Source: Evansella clarkii (GTDB taxonomy: Bacteria; Bacillota; Bacilli; Bacillales; Salisediminibacteriaceae). Taken from it: 64,000 nt of DNA. How positions within the stretch are numbered: the stretch's first letter is position 1; the number at the start of each line of letters is the position of its first letter. The position numbers were made by a program, and so were the translations under genes. The stretch covers positions 1,866,927 to 1,930,926 of the forward strand of contig NZ_KV917376.1 in the NCBI RefSeq assembly GCF_002019695.1, given 5' to 3'. Positions 18,805-26,718 of the stretch are shown here, in pieces. The notes under the pieces are model-generated. The model did not search any database and had not been told where the DNA came from. It saw nothing but the letters and a program-made list of their open reading frames with translations.

Positions 18805-19274
18805 GTATATCGTTACAATGTTTTGTACTACCTTTTATATAAATGAAGCAACTAGGGCAAGTTAGTAGGAAGGATGCAACATGGACGCCTCTATAACAGT
18901 CAAGATTTCATACATGCTATTCCCTACTACACTTTCAATTTAAAACTACGCTTTTGAAACCTATCTTAAAAATTCAAAGTTTTCTTCAGAAGATAATGGC
19001 GTGCTTATCATAGCAAAATAGGAGCAGTAAACTTACTTTTCATAAAGTTTATTTCAGCCTGATCAGCATAAGGACTTCCGGACTTCTGACCTTATAGCTC
19101 ACCTTCACTAAACTTTTTCTTATAAAGTTTGATACAGATCAAGTTAAATAATTTTATATATCAGACAAGGGAATGAAATTTTTCTCAAAGAAATTTTGAA
19201 TATTTATTTTCCTTTTTTCAGGGCCATGAATCCTACCGATAAGAACGACCACATCTTTCCTCTGCAGCTAACAA
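18805..19274. other. Non-coding gap between convergent genes
   Basis: About 470 AT-rich bases with no convincing gene. A 20-codon ORF at 18881 has a plausible ribosome site (AGGAAGGATG) but no other support. The motif ATAAAGTTT recurs several times. I see no RNA gene or mobile element. Confidence 0.5.
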
Positions 19275-19309
19275 TAAAAAGGGCATGTAAACATTAGATG
19301 TCTACATGC
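19275..19309 (-). terminator. Terminator of the YheC/D-like gene (minus strand)
   Basis: On the minus strand GCATGTA (19303-19309) pairs with TACATGC (19283-19289) and is followed by a T-run (A-run at 19276-19280 on plus). Confidence 0.7.
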
Positions 19310-19390
19310 TTCCATTGAACTGATTAATTAAATGCTAACGTTTTTTAACTAGTAACCCTGTACAAGGGGAGTTTGGGAATAAAATCGATT

Positions 19391-20470
19391 CTATTTTATG
19401 GAGAAACGTTCTTTAAAATCTTGCTTTAACTGTGTTATTACAGGTTTCCCGGATTTATCCCTCTTCTTGTGTCCAAGGATTTCTTTTGCTACATAGTTAT
19501 AATACTCCGCTTTTAAAACAGCAACTTCTCCCATGCCAAAGTCCAGTCCAGGGGCCGTATTTGCTTCAAAGAAATAAACTTTATGGTCACTGTCAATTCC
19601 AACATCAACTCCCAAAGCTTGCAAATTCGTATTAAATATTTTCTCCAATTTGTAAGGAAAAGTACGGGCAACTTCCTTAATATGACGTTTTATTTTTTTC
19701 CAGTCATCTCCATAATTAGCCTGTAAAAATGGATCTAATTGGCTGGCGCTGCCACCCTGGGTAATGTTAGATACTACCTTATTTCCAGTACCAATTCTTA
19801 CAAGATAAATAGCAACCTCCCATTCGCCTTTTCCGTTTTTCTCCAGCCTAATCCGTACATCAAAAGGTTCTTCTGACTTTGATTTCGAATGTATGCACTT
19901 TTGATATAAATAATGCTTCACATTGATCTTATTGTTTAAAAAATCATCTGCTTCTTCTTTTGAAAGAGTTTTTTCCTCCTTATTTACAGCTAGAAAATAA
20001 TGGCCATCTCTTAAAGAAAGTTTATATATGCCTTCACCTCGCTGGCCATTTTTAGGTTTAAGAATAATTTCCTTATATTTATCCAGAAAGTCATAAACCT
20101 CTGAAGGATCTTCGGTCACTATGGTAGGAATAATTAAGTGAGCGAATTCCCCGTCTTCCAGAATTTTTTTATATATATTATATTTTGATCCTAATCGTCT
20201 ATTAGATAAAATACTGTTTTCCTTTAAAAATTCAACTACTTCCTTGTATTTATTGCAGAAGGTTGAGTAGTCGATAAAAGCGGGAGGCGGCAGCTGCCTT
20301 GATTCCCATTCATCATCAACTAAAACTTTCCCGGTTATAATTCTATTTTCTATATCCACATCTTCCGGACCGAAATGAAATAGATCAATCCCATGATATT
20401 TAGCAGCCTTAGCAACAAGCTTTGCAAACTTTTTTGGTTTGCTTCTTTTTCGCATGTAACCTATATACAT
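19391..20470 (-). CDS. YheC/YheD-type ATP-grasp protein
   Basis: I choose the ATG at 20470 (MYIGYMRKRSK): GAAGGG lies 9 bases upstream, while the ATG at 20488 overlaps that site. The product is 359 residues. The N-terminal 115 residues form the YheC/D-specific part. The ATP-grasp core has IILKPKNGQRGEGIY, FDVRIRLEKNGKG, VSNITQGGSAS and VYFFEANTAPGLDF with the metal-binding E-x-N. The family is named from B. subtilis YheC/YheD, reported as spore-coat-associated; the enzymatic substrate is unknown. The gene stands alone, convergent with the epimerase gene. It is distinct from the ATP-grasp proteins of the first 12 kb. Confidence 0.82.
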   Translation of the reverse strand: MYIGYMRKRSKPKKFAKLVAKAAKYHGIDLFHFGPEDVDIENRIITGKVLVDDEWESRQLPPPAFIDYSTFCNKYKEVVEFLKENSILSNRRLGSKYNIYKKILEDGEFAHLIIPTIVTEDPSEVYDFLDKYKEIILKPKNGQRGEGIYKLSLRDGHYFLAVNKEEKTLSKEEADDFLNNKINVKHYLYQKCIHSKSKSEEPFDVRIRLEKNGKGEWEVAIYLVRIGTGNKVVSNITQGGSASQLDPFLQANYGDDWKKIKRHIKEVARTFPYKLEKIFNTNLQALGVDVGIDSDHKVYFFEANTAPGLDFGMGEVAVLKAEYYNYVAKEILGHKKRDKSGKPVITQLKQDFKERFSIK

Positions 20471-20671
20471 AGCCGTACACCCTTCCATCTGATTTAAGTA
20501 ACTTAAAGAATTTATTCGAAATATGATAGAGTAGTGTGTCCATGGAAGGAACTTACAAACTTCCCTCAGCTGGTTTGTTTATCTTTTGACTAGACTAATT
20601 CCCTTTGTATTTTGTCTCAAAACTAACATAAGGTAAAAGTCTTGCAACTGTAATAATTGATTTATATTTGA

Positions 20672-20703
20672 TAAAAAGGACCAGGAAAAATTCACCTGGT
20701 CCT
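20672..20703 (-). terminator. Terminator of the cotH-like gene (minus strand)
   Basis: AGGACCAGG and CCTGGTCCT form a perfect 9-bp stem with a 9-base loop; on the minus strand it is followed by TTTTTATC. It lies about 200 bp past the cotH-like stop. Confidence 0.8.
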
Positions 20704-20899
20704 ATTTAAATAATAGCTTATCATTTATACTTTTATCCCATGTAATCCTTAGTAATATTATTAATACATTTTCCATCATATATTTTCACAAGTGTTCTTC
20801 TACTATTATAAAAGAAAGAAGTGATAAGTATTTACCTGCTTGTGTCGGCGTCTTATAAAAAATGCAAAAATCTGATGAATTTAAAGCTTTGAGTAATGA

Positions 20900-23401
20900 C
20901 TAATCTAATTTATCAAAAATTACCTCTACTACTAGGTCCTCATTTAAAAGCAATTCAATAGTATCGGAGCTTTCAATTAGCTGTCCGGACCATCCGGCAA
21001 ATTCATAACCATCTGCGGGTTCGGCAGTCAAAGTTACCGGAACTCCAGCAAAGAATTCCCCTGTCCACTCATTAGGATCTGTAATTCCCAGGGTGTCCTC
21101 ATCAATAATAATAGAATTCACCTTAACTGTTCCACGTTCAGAATCTGAGTGGATTGTTAAGGTGGCCATTCCGTTTAAGTTAAAATGTTCCACCGTGTAT
21201 TCGCGGACAGCTTCAGGTCTGTTCAATGCGAATTCACGCATAATTTCCACATTTTCTTCCCATTCATCCATACTCTCAGGAATGCCCCATCTATTTATAT
21301 GGTTATCCATTTCTGGTTCTATTCCCGCTGCGAGATCATTAATAACATTAACAACTCTTTCAGGTGAAAAAGTAGTATTCAAATGATCCGCTAGTGCTGT
21401 AAGAAACTTTTGCTTAAACTGGTCATTTTTCAAAAGCTCACGGAAGAGGAAGTTAGGCCACTCTTCTTCTTCCCTTACATGGTTAAAGCGGTCTGTCACC
21501 ATTTCAATTGTATTGTGGTCGTACTCTACGTATCCTAGCGACCTATCTACATCAAATAAGAACCAGCGCCAGCGGCCGTCCAGTTTATCTGGCCGACTTT
21601 CTTCATTATAAGGATTTTCATATCTCCAGTAACTGATATTATTATGCGGCCAGTCGGTGTTAGCATTATATATTTGTACAACATAATACTGAATAAAGTT
21701 ATCAATATCCATTAACGTTCTTATATGCTCATAGTGTTCCTCTTCCTCTAAGCCGTTTTCTTCAATGTACTCAAGCATAGAGATGTAATTTTCCTGACCA
21801 TCAGGCGAGCCATCATCCAGTTCTGCATTTGCACTCAAAATGGTGAAATCATCTCTGTCTGCACCATAATGTGTCTCTAAGTAGTGTTTATCGTGCCGGT
21901 CACGTATATTGTGGATGCCCCAGTACTCTCCATTCAGATAAACTACTGCTGGCTGATAATGCTGTGTATCGAGGTCCAGATGATGTACGAGGCTTTGCAT
22001 GGCTGCATCTCTGAACATGGTTGTTCCCCAGTCATTCCCGGAGTTCCTTAACAGCAGCCGGTTAAAATCGTCCATTTCTTTTGTCTCGAAAAATTGATGA
22101 CTGAATCTGCTTTCTCCATAATCGCTTCTGGAATATAATCGAAGTGATTTTTGTGGAAATCTTCTTGTAAAGTTCCCATGTATTCTTATGCCTGCTTCCT
22201 GTGAAAAGGCGAGCTCTCCACCCGCTTCAAAATATTCAATATGGATCGGCCGTTCCCATTCCCTGCCTCTTTCATAAAAGTTACCCGTGGCTTCTGGGTT
22301 TTCACTATTTGGCTCATAACTTGTACCAGCTACATATATACCTGAATCGTCATTGAACAAGTTATCAGGATGTGTGGTGATTGACACCACTGGCAATGGT
22401 GTCTCCTGTTTTAAAAAAAATGAGTTTGTAATGATATCACTTAAAGCCCCATTTTCACTTTGCATAACTGCTCTTACAACTGTAGCAGGGGCGGTCGGTT
22501 GTAAAGGCTCATTCCAGGCCCTGCTGCCTTCTGCTATATTATTCGACGGAATATATGAGAGAGACAGTTCATCCTGGGTTCTCTTACCGATCAAAATAGG
22601 CTCTTCATAAAGGTAAGTATTTTCCTCATTGTTTTCGGGATCAGGTTCTGAGCCGTCGAGCGTGTAATAAATTGCTGCATCCTCTACAGTTGCCTGTATT
22701 TCGAGATTAAATTCCTCGTCGTAAAACCCTCCGGCATGAGAAAAAACAGGATAGACTTCCGGGGCTGAGGATATATCCTGATCAAACTCTGTGTCAGGAT
22801 AAAAGTCTGTATCTACAATTTCGTCTGCAAAATCAAGCACCGGGGTCAAGTCTGTAACTGGGTTTCCTTCAATATAGAGGCGTTCCGTCAAGCTTCTGAG
22901 GTTTCTTAATGGTTCCAGGTCAGATATTTGGTTATGCCGCAAGTTCAAGTCCTCAAGCATGTGCATATTTTCCAAAGAGGAAATATCTGTTATTTCGTTT
23001 TCCCTAAGGTTTAACTCAGTCAATGATGTGAGATCTGCCAGTGCTTCAATATTCCGGATCCGGTTTCCCCGCAGGTTAAGTTCTCTCAAATTAGTCAGAT
23101 CGCTTAGTAAACTGATATCAGTAATAAAGTTGTCTCTTAAATCAAGGGAAACTAGTGATGTAAGATGTTCGATGCCGTCCAGATCAACGATTCCGGCGTC
23201 CCTTATCGTCAGTTCTTCAATGTCTGCAAGCTGATTTGGCCGGATTTCCCCTCTTTCGTAATTTATTTCCTCTCTAATGGCTGCTTCCAGGTTTGCATCG
23301 TTAATTATTGGTCCGGGTGCAGCCCAGTATGCCGCAGCCCAGCTAATAAGTAAGAGTGGTATTATTATGATCAAAATGTATTTAGAGTTTCTTGGTTTCA
23401 T
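20900..23401 (-). CDS. cotH: Secreted CotH-family protein kinase with leucine-rich repeats
   Basis: I choose ATG 23401, giving MKPRNSKYILIIIIPLLLIS, a signal peptide or anchor; the ATG at 23458 would add 19 residues before it. About 833 residues. Residues 60-190 are five or so leucine-rich repeats (LTNLRELNLRGNRI type, internalin-like). Residues 210-310 resemble a chitobiase C-terminal domain (IYYTLDGSEPDP). Residues 320-680 are the CotH domain: PVVSITT, IRIHGNFTRRFPQKS, LLLRNSGNDW, RDAAMQ, VYLNGEYWGIHNIRDR, WRWFLFDVDRSLGY. The last 80 residues form an InlB-type repeat (GYEFAGWSG). CotH is an atypical protein kinase of spore coats. Divergently placed next to VTC and DUF4956 genes, a trio that recurs in bacteria. 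Confidence 0.85.
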   Translation of the reverse strand: MKPRNSKYILIIIIPLLLISWAAAYWAAPGPIINDANLEAAIREEINYERGEIRPNQLADIEELTIRDAGIVDLDGIEHLTSLVSLDLRDNFITDISLLSDLTNLRELNLRGNRIRNIEALADLTSLTELNLRENEITDISSLENMHMLEDLNLRHNQISDLEPLRNLRSLTERLYIEGNPVTDLTPVLDFADEIVDTDFYPDTEFDQDISSAPEVYPVFSHAGGFYDEEFNLEIQATVEDAAIYYTLDGSEPDPENNEENTYLYEEPILIGKRTQDELSLSYIPSNNIAEGSRAWNEPLQPTAPATVVRAVMQSENGALSDIITNSFFLKQETPLPVVSITTHPDNLFNDDSGIYVAGTSYEPNSENPEATGNFYERGREWERPIHIEYFEAGGELAFSQEAGIRIHGNFTRRFPQKSLRLYSRSDYGESRFSHQFFETKEMDDFNRLLLRNSGNDWGTTMFRDAAMQSLVHHLDLDTQHYQPAVVYLNGEYWGIHNIRDRHDKHYLETHYGADRDDFTILSANAELDDGSPDGQENYISMLEYIEENGLEEEEHYEHIRTLMDIDNFIQYYVVQIYNANTDWPHNNISYWRYENPYNEESRPDKLDGRWRWFLFDVDRSLGYVEYDHNTIEMVTDRFNHVREEEEWPNFLFRELLKNDQFKQKFLTALADHLNTTFSPERVVNVINDLAAGIEPEMDNHINRWGIPESMDEWEENVEIMREFALNRPEAVREYTVEHFNLNGMATLTIHSDSERGTVKVNSIIIDEDTLGITDPNEWTGEFFAGVPVTLTAEPADGYEFAGWSGQLIESSDTIELLLNEDLVVEVIFDKLD

Positions 23402-23566
23402 AAAATCCCCCGTCTTCTGAACTAACATTATTAACTTTAAGTTTACTTTTTTCGTCAAATTACTATATAATAAATGGCGATTGTTCTATAATCTTCATAA
23501 TTTTAACATATTATTAATCTTTTAGGTCCTTTAACAAATTTTTTACCGCTTTGGAGGAGGTTTATC

Positions 23567-24313
23567 ATGGCAGGGGAAATCTTCAGCCGCTATGAAATAA
23601 AGTATTTAATCCCTTTTGAACTGTATGAAACACTTGCTGAGAGGCTGAAAGAGAGAATGTCCTTTGATATGTTTGGTGACGGGGAAGGCAGGTATACAAT
23701 TACCAGTTTGTATTTTGATTCTCCCAACCGGGATATTTATTTTGAAACGAAAAATAAAAAGCGCTACCGCCAGAAGCTGCGCCTGAGAATCTATAATTCT
23801 GCCACCCTCCAGGATAAAGCGTATTTAGAAGTAAAGAAAAAGTACAAAAAAAGAGTGAATAAGCGTCGTACAAGTATTAATCTTGCAGAGGCATACAAGT
23901 ATATTAATAACGAAGTTGCAGGTGAAGATGTTATTAACATATCAAACCGGCAAATTTTTAATGAAATAGACAGCTTCCGTAACTTATATGATTTAATGCC
24001 TGATAACATTGTCAGTTATGACAGGCAGGCTTTTTCCGGAATTGAGGATGAAGATTTAAGGGTGACGTTTGACTATAATTTAAGATGCAGGAAGGACGAC
24101 CTGCGGATTGAAAACGGTCCCCATGGTATACATTTCGTGGATTCTGAACTTGTAATCCTTGAAGTAAAGGTGAATTTCAGTGTTCCACTCTGGTTATCCC
24201 GGCTGCTTGCCGAACTGGGCTGTGAAAAAAAGAGTGTGTCTAAGTTTTGTACAACCGTAGAACTGCTGGAAGGTGAAGAATTTACGGAGAAACATAATAT
24301 AGCTGTTAGGTGA
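23567..24313 (+). CDS. VTC-domain protein (polyphosphate polymerase fold)
   Basis: 248 residues, starting at ATG 23567 behind GGAGGAGG. It has the VTC tunnel-fold signature: SRYEIKYLIP at the N-terminus, TITSLYFDSPN, KKRYRQKLRLRIYN, YLEVKKKYKKRVNKRR, SYDRQAF, RVTFDYNLR and ILEVKVN with the metal-binding Glu. In yeast Vtc4 this fold makes polyphosphate from ATP on its basic tunnel. In bacteria it is often found beside CotH and DUF4956 genes, where its product has not been settled. It has no membrane segment itself; the next gene supplies one. Confidence 0.85.
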   Translation: MAGEIFSRYEIKYLIPFELYETLAERLKERMSFDMFGDGEGRYTITSLYFDSPNRDIYFETKNKKRYRQKLRLRIYNSATLQDKAYLEVKKKYKKRVNKRRTSINLAEAYKYINNEVAGEDVINISNRQIFNEIDSFRNLYDLMPDNIVSYDRQAFSGIEDEDLRVTFDYNLRCRKDDLRIENGPHGIHFVDSELVILEVKVNFSVPLWLSRLLAELGCEKKSVSKFCTTVELLEGEEFTEKHNIAVR

Positions 24314-24333
24314 TTGTTTAAAGGAGAGTATAT

Positions 24334-25020
24334 ATGGACAGTTTGCTTGAGTTTTTTAATCAATATGACAATACAACCAGACTGACACTGGTTGACGGAT
24401 TTTTAGCCGTCTTTCTTAGTTTTATACTAACTGTTATTATTACACAGGTGTACAAGCTGACTTATAAGGGGCAGCGATATTCCCAGTCTTTTGTTCAGAC
24501 AGTGATCATTATGGGTGTGGTTGTGTCGCTTATTATGATCGTTATTGGCAATAATATCGCGGTTGCTTTCGGGCTGGTTGGTGCGTTCTCAATTATTCGT
24601 TTCAGGAGTGCCATGAGTGACCCGAAAGATATTGCTTTCATTTTCTTTGGAATGGCAGCCGGGATTGCGTGCGGGTTAGGTTTTTATCTGCTGGCGGTTA
24701 TCTTTACATTTTCATTGTGTGTACTTATTTATATTTTATATTTATTTGACTATGGGAAACGTGGGGGCGAACCACGAGTTCTGAAAATTACGGTGCCGGA
24801 AAACCTGCAATATGACGGGATGTTTGATGATTTGTTTGAACAGTATTTTCTCAGTTATTCCTTAACGAGAGTCCAGACAACGAACCTGGGTACAATGATA
24901 TCTCTTGAATACGAAGTGGAAGTGAAAGAGGGAGTTAAGGACAAAGAGGTCATCGACAGTGTCAGGGAGCGTAATTCTAATTTAAATGTTGCACTGAATT
25001 ATGCAAGTACAGGTTATTAA
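24334..25020 (+). CDS. DUF4956 membrane protein
   Basis: 228 residues, starting 20 bp after the VTC gene, so they form one operon. Four hydrophobic segments lie within residues 20-140, including FLAVFLSFILTVIITQ and VVVSLIMIVIGNNIAVAFGL, followed by SIIRFRSAMSDPKDIAFIFF, a conserved loop of this family. The C-terminal 85 residues are soluble and mixed alpha/beta. The function is unknown. Pairing with the VTC protein suggests a membrane complex, perhaps exporting or anchoring a phosphate-containing product next to the CotH kinase (inference). Confidence 0.8.
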   Translation: MDSLLEFFNQYDNTTRLTLVDGFLAVFLSFILTVIITQVYKLTYKGQRYSQSFVQTVIIMGVVVSLIMIVIGNNIAVAFGLVGAFSIIRFRSAMSDPKDIAFIFFGMAAGIACGLGFYLLAVIFTFSLCVLIYILYLFDYGKRGGEPRVLKITVPENLQYDGMFDDLFEQYFLSYSLTRVQTTNLGTMISLEYEVEVKEGVKDKEVIDSVRERNSNLNVALNYASTGY

Positions 25021-25025
25021 GCAAA

Positions 25026-25062
25026 AAACGCCATGGCAGAGCTGCCATGGCGTTTACTGTTT
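25026..25062 (+). terminator. Terminator after the DUF4956 gene
   Basis: A perfect 14-bp inverted repeat, AAACGCCATGGCAG at 25026 and its complement ending at 25055, followed by ACTGTTTT. Its plus-strand flank of A residues makes it possibly bidirectional. Confidence 0.85.
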
Positions 25063-25069
25063 TACACAC

Positions 25070-25100
25070 AAGAAAACGCAGGTTGCAATAGCCTGCGTTT
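25070..25100 (-). terminator. Terminator after the LCP gene (minus strand)
   Basis: AAACGCAGG at 25074-25082 pairs with CCTGCGTTT at 25092-25100; on the minus strand it runs into TTTTCTTG. It lies just past the LCP stop codon. Confidence 0.8.
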
Positions 25101-25106
25101 GAATTC

Positions 25107-26132
25107 TTACATATCAGTATTTGTTTCTTCTTCACTGCCTGCCTCTGTTTCTGCAGGCTTTGGATCAATTTCCAGGTGCCATCTGAATCGCTGGGAAATT
25201 TCAGCTACAGATTCATCGTAAAGTCTGTAATAATAAACACCATTTTCGGTGTGGTTCTCACCGTTAAAAGAAATATGGTCGATATTGTCAAGTTCACCAG
25301 CGTACGTATGCATTCCAAGAATACTGTTGAAGGAAAGGTTTGTATGCAGGTTGTTTTCCAGACTGTCCATTATCGGGCCGAACTTTGTGATAGAACTAAA
25401 GTTTGCTGATTTTCTAATGATTGCTTCAATAACTTCTTTCTGCCTGTCTCCCCGGCCAAGATCACCCCTTGGGTCCGATTTTCTCATTCTTACATATGCG
25501 AGAGCTTCTTCACCGTTTAGTGTCTGAACTCCCTCTTCTAAAACAATTGTGCCGTAAGTAGCATTATCTTTTTCAGTGAATCCTGACTGCACATCTACTT
25601 CTATTCCGCCAAGTTCATCGATGATTTGCATAAAAGCATCGAAGTTCAGGGAAACGAAGTAATCAACAGGGATGTTAAGCAGGTTTTCCACTGTGGATAC
25701 TGTCATATCCAGACCGCCGAATGCGTGAGCGTGGTTTATTTTATCCCTTGTGCCTCTGCCTGCAATATCCACCAGTGAGTCCCGGGGAATGTTGAGCATC
25801 TTAATAGATTTCTCATCCGGGTTGAAGGTTGCAAGTACCATGGCGTCTGTTCTTCCGCTTAAGTCACCGTCTCTGCTGTCCAGTCCGAGAAATAGAATAG
25901 ATATAGGATCAGAAGTTGGGTTAACAGCTTCTTCCCTCAGTTCTGAGCGGTCGCCCCGGTCCAGTTCATGCTGTGCGCTGGAAGTTACATTGGCCATCGA
26001 ATAGTAAAGGTAGGCTACTGCACCGCCGGCGAGTATAAACAGGCCGAGAAAAGTAAGCATCGTTATCTTTAAAAATCGTTTAAATGGCGATTTCTTCTTT
26101 GTCCTTTTAAGCTCTGTACGTAATTGTGCCAA
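25107..26132 (-). CDS. LytR-CpsA-Psr (LCP) family wall-polymer ligase
   Basis: 341 residues. TTG start at 26132 with AGAGGAG upstream. A basic cytoplasmic tail (RTKKKSPFKRF) precedes one membrane anchor at about 20-45. The LCP domain follows with ILFLGLDSRDGDLSGRTD, IPRDSLV, INHAHAFGG and RMRKSDPRGDLGRGDRQ, which hold the Arg and Asp residues that bind the polyprenyl-pyrophosphate substrate. These enzymes transfer teichoic, teichuronic or capsular polymers from lipid carrier to peptidoglycan outside the membrane. In B. subtilis an LCP gene (tagV/yvhJ) lies beside yvyE and degS, as here. It could attach the polymer made by the first gene cluster (inference). Confidence 0.9.
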   Translation of the reverse strand: MAQLRTELKRTKKKSPFKRFLKITMLTFLGLFILAGGAVAYLYYSMANVTSSAQHELDRGDRSELREEAVNPTSDPISILFLGLDSRDGDLSGRTDAMVLATFNPDEKSIKMLNIPRDSLVDIAGRGTRDKINHAHAFGGLDMTVSTVENLLNIPVDYFVSLNFDAFMQIIDELGGIEVDVQSGFTEKDNATYGTIVLEEGVQTLNGEEALAYVRMRKSDPRGDLGRGDRQKEVIEAIIRKSANFSSITKFGPIMDSLENNLHTNLSFNSILGMHTYAGELDNIDHISFNGENHTENGVYYYRLYDESVAEISQRFRWHLEIDPKPAETEAGSEEETNTDM

Positions 26133-26576
26133 TTTTAGACACTCCTCTATTTTTATAGAATGTTAATTGCCTGATTAGTTTGACGAGAATTGAAGATTAA
26201 TAGTTACAAAAACCTGAGTCATTATAACATTTTACCACCATTCAGTTAGACAGTAAACAGAATTTTAAGCTTAAACAGTATTGTCTTCCCTCCTGCTGGC
26301 AGAAATAAACTAAAAAACTTTTTTTCTTTAGTCTCTCGGCAGTAAAAACATATTTTCTGCAAAAAAACAGAAATTTTGAGGAAAAGTAGTATTTATTTAC
26401 AAAGAAGATTATGGTATTTTTATCATTATAAGAATTTAAGCAAGGAAGCAGTCAAGGCGCAGATGAAAATTTGGATGATAGTATAAGTGCAATGAAGGAA
26501 ATTCCTGTTTCATAAGGGATGATTTGCCAACTTTTATTTTAATTTTAATAATGAAGATTTACAGGAGGAAGACAGC
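26133..26576. other. Intergenic region between divergent LCP and amidase genes
   Basis: About 440 AT-rich bases. It should hold the promoters for both directions; a TATAAT-like box occurs on the minus strand at about 26220-26226 but its -35 is poor. No sigma-D consensus or further gene was seen. Confidence 0.4.
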
Positions 26577-26690
26577 ATGAAGGATATTTCGTGGGGCTCA
26601 CCGTTAAGTGTTGCCTGTATAGGCGTTTTTTTCTTTGGCCTCGCAACATTGCTTGATACAATCTGGAAGTATTTTCTGAGTTTCGGATAA
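26577..26690 (+). CDS. Small hydrophobic peptide, 37 residues
   Basis: ATG 26577 follows ACAGGAGGAAGACAGC, a very strong ribosome site with ideal spacing, and the frame ends at TAA 26688. The peptide has one membrane segment (LSVACIGVFFFGLATLL) flanked by KDISWG and DTIWKYFLSFG. It lies 28 bp before the amidase gene and is probably co-transcribed. I do not recognise a family. The ribosome site and the membrane-like composition argue that it is real. Confidence 0.55.
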   Translation: MKDISWGSPLSVACIGVFFFGLATLLDTIWKYFLSFG

Positions 26691-26718
26691 TAAGAGAATG
26701 GAGGAGGGGTTGGGACAT

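Noticed and set aside
18881..18943. 20-codon ORF with AGGAAGG ribosome-like site
   Set aside because: Too short, no neighbour to support it and no recognisable features; kept only as a remark.
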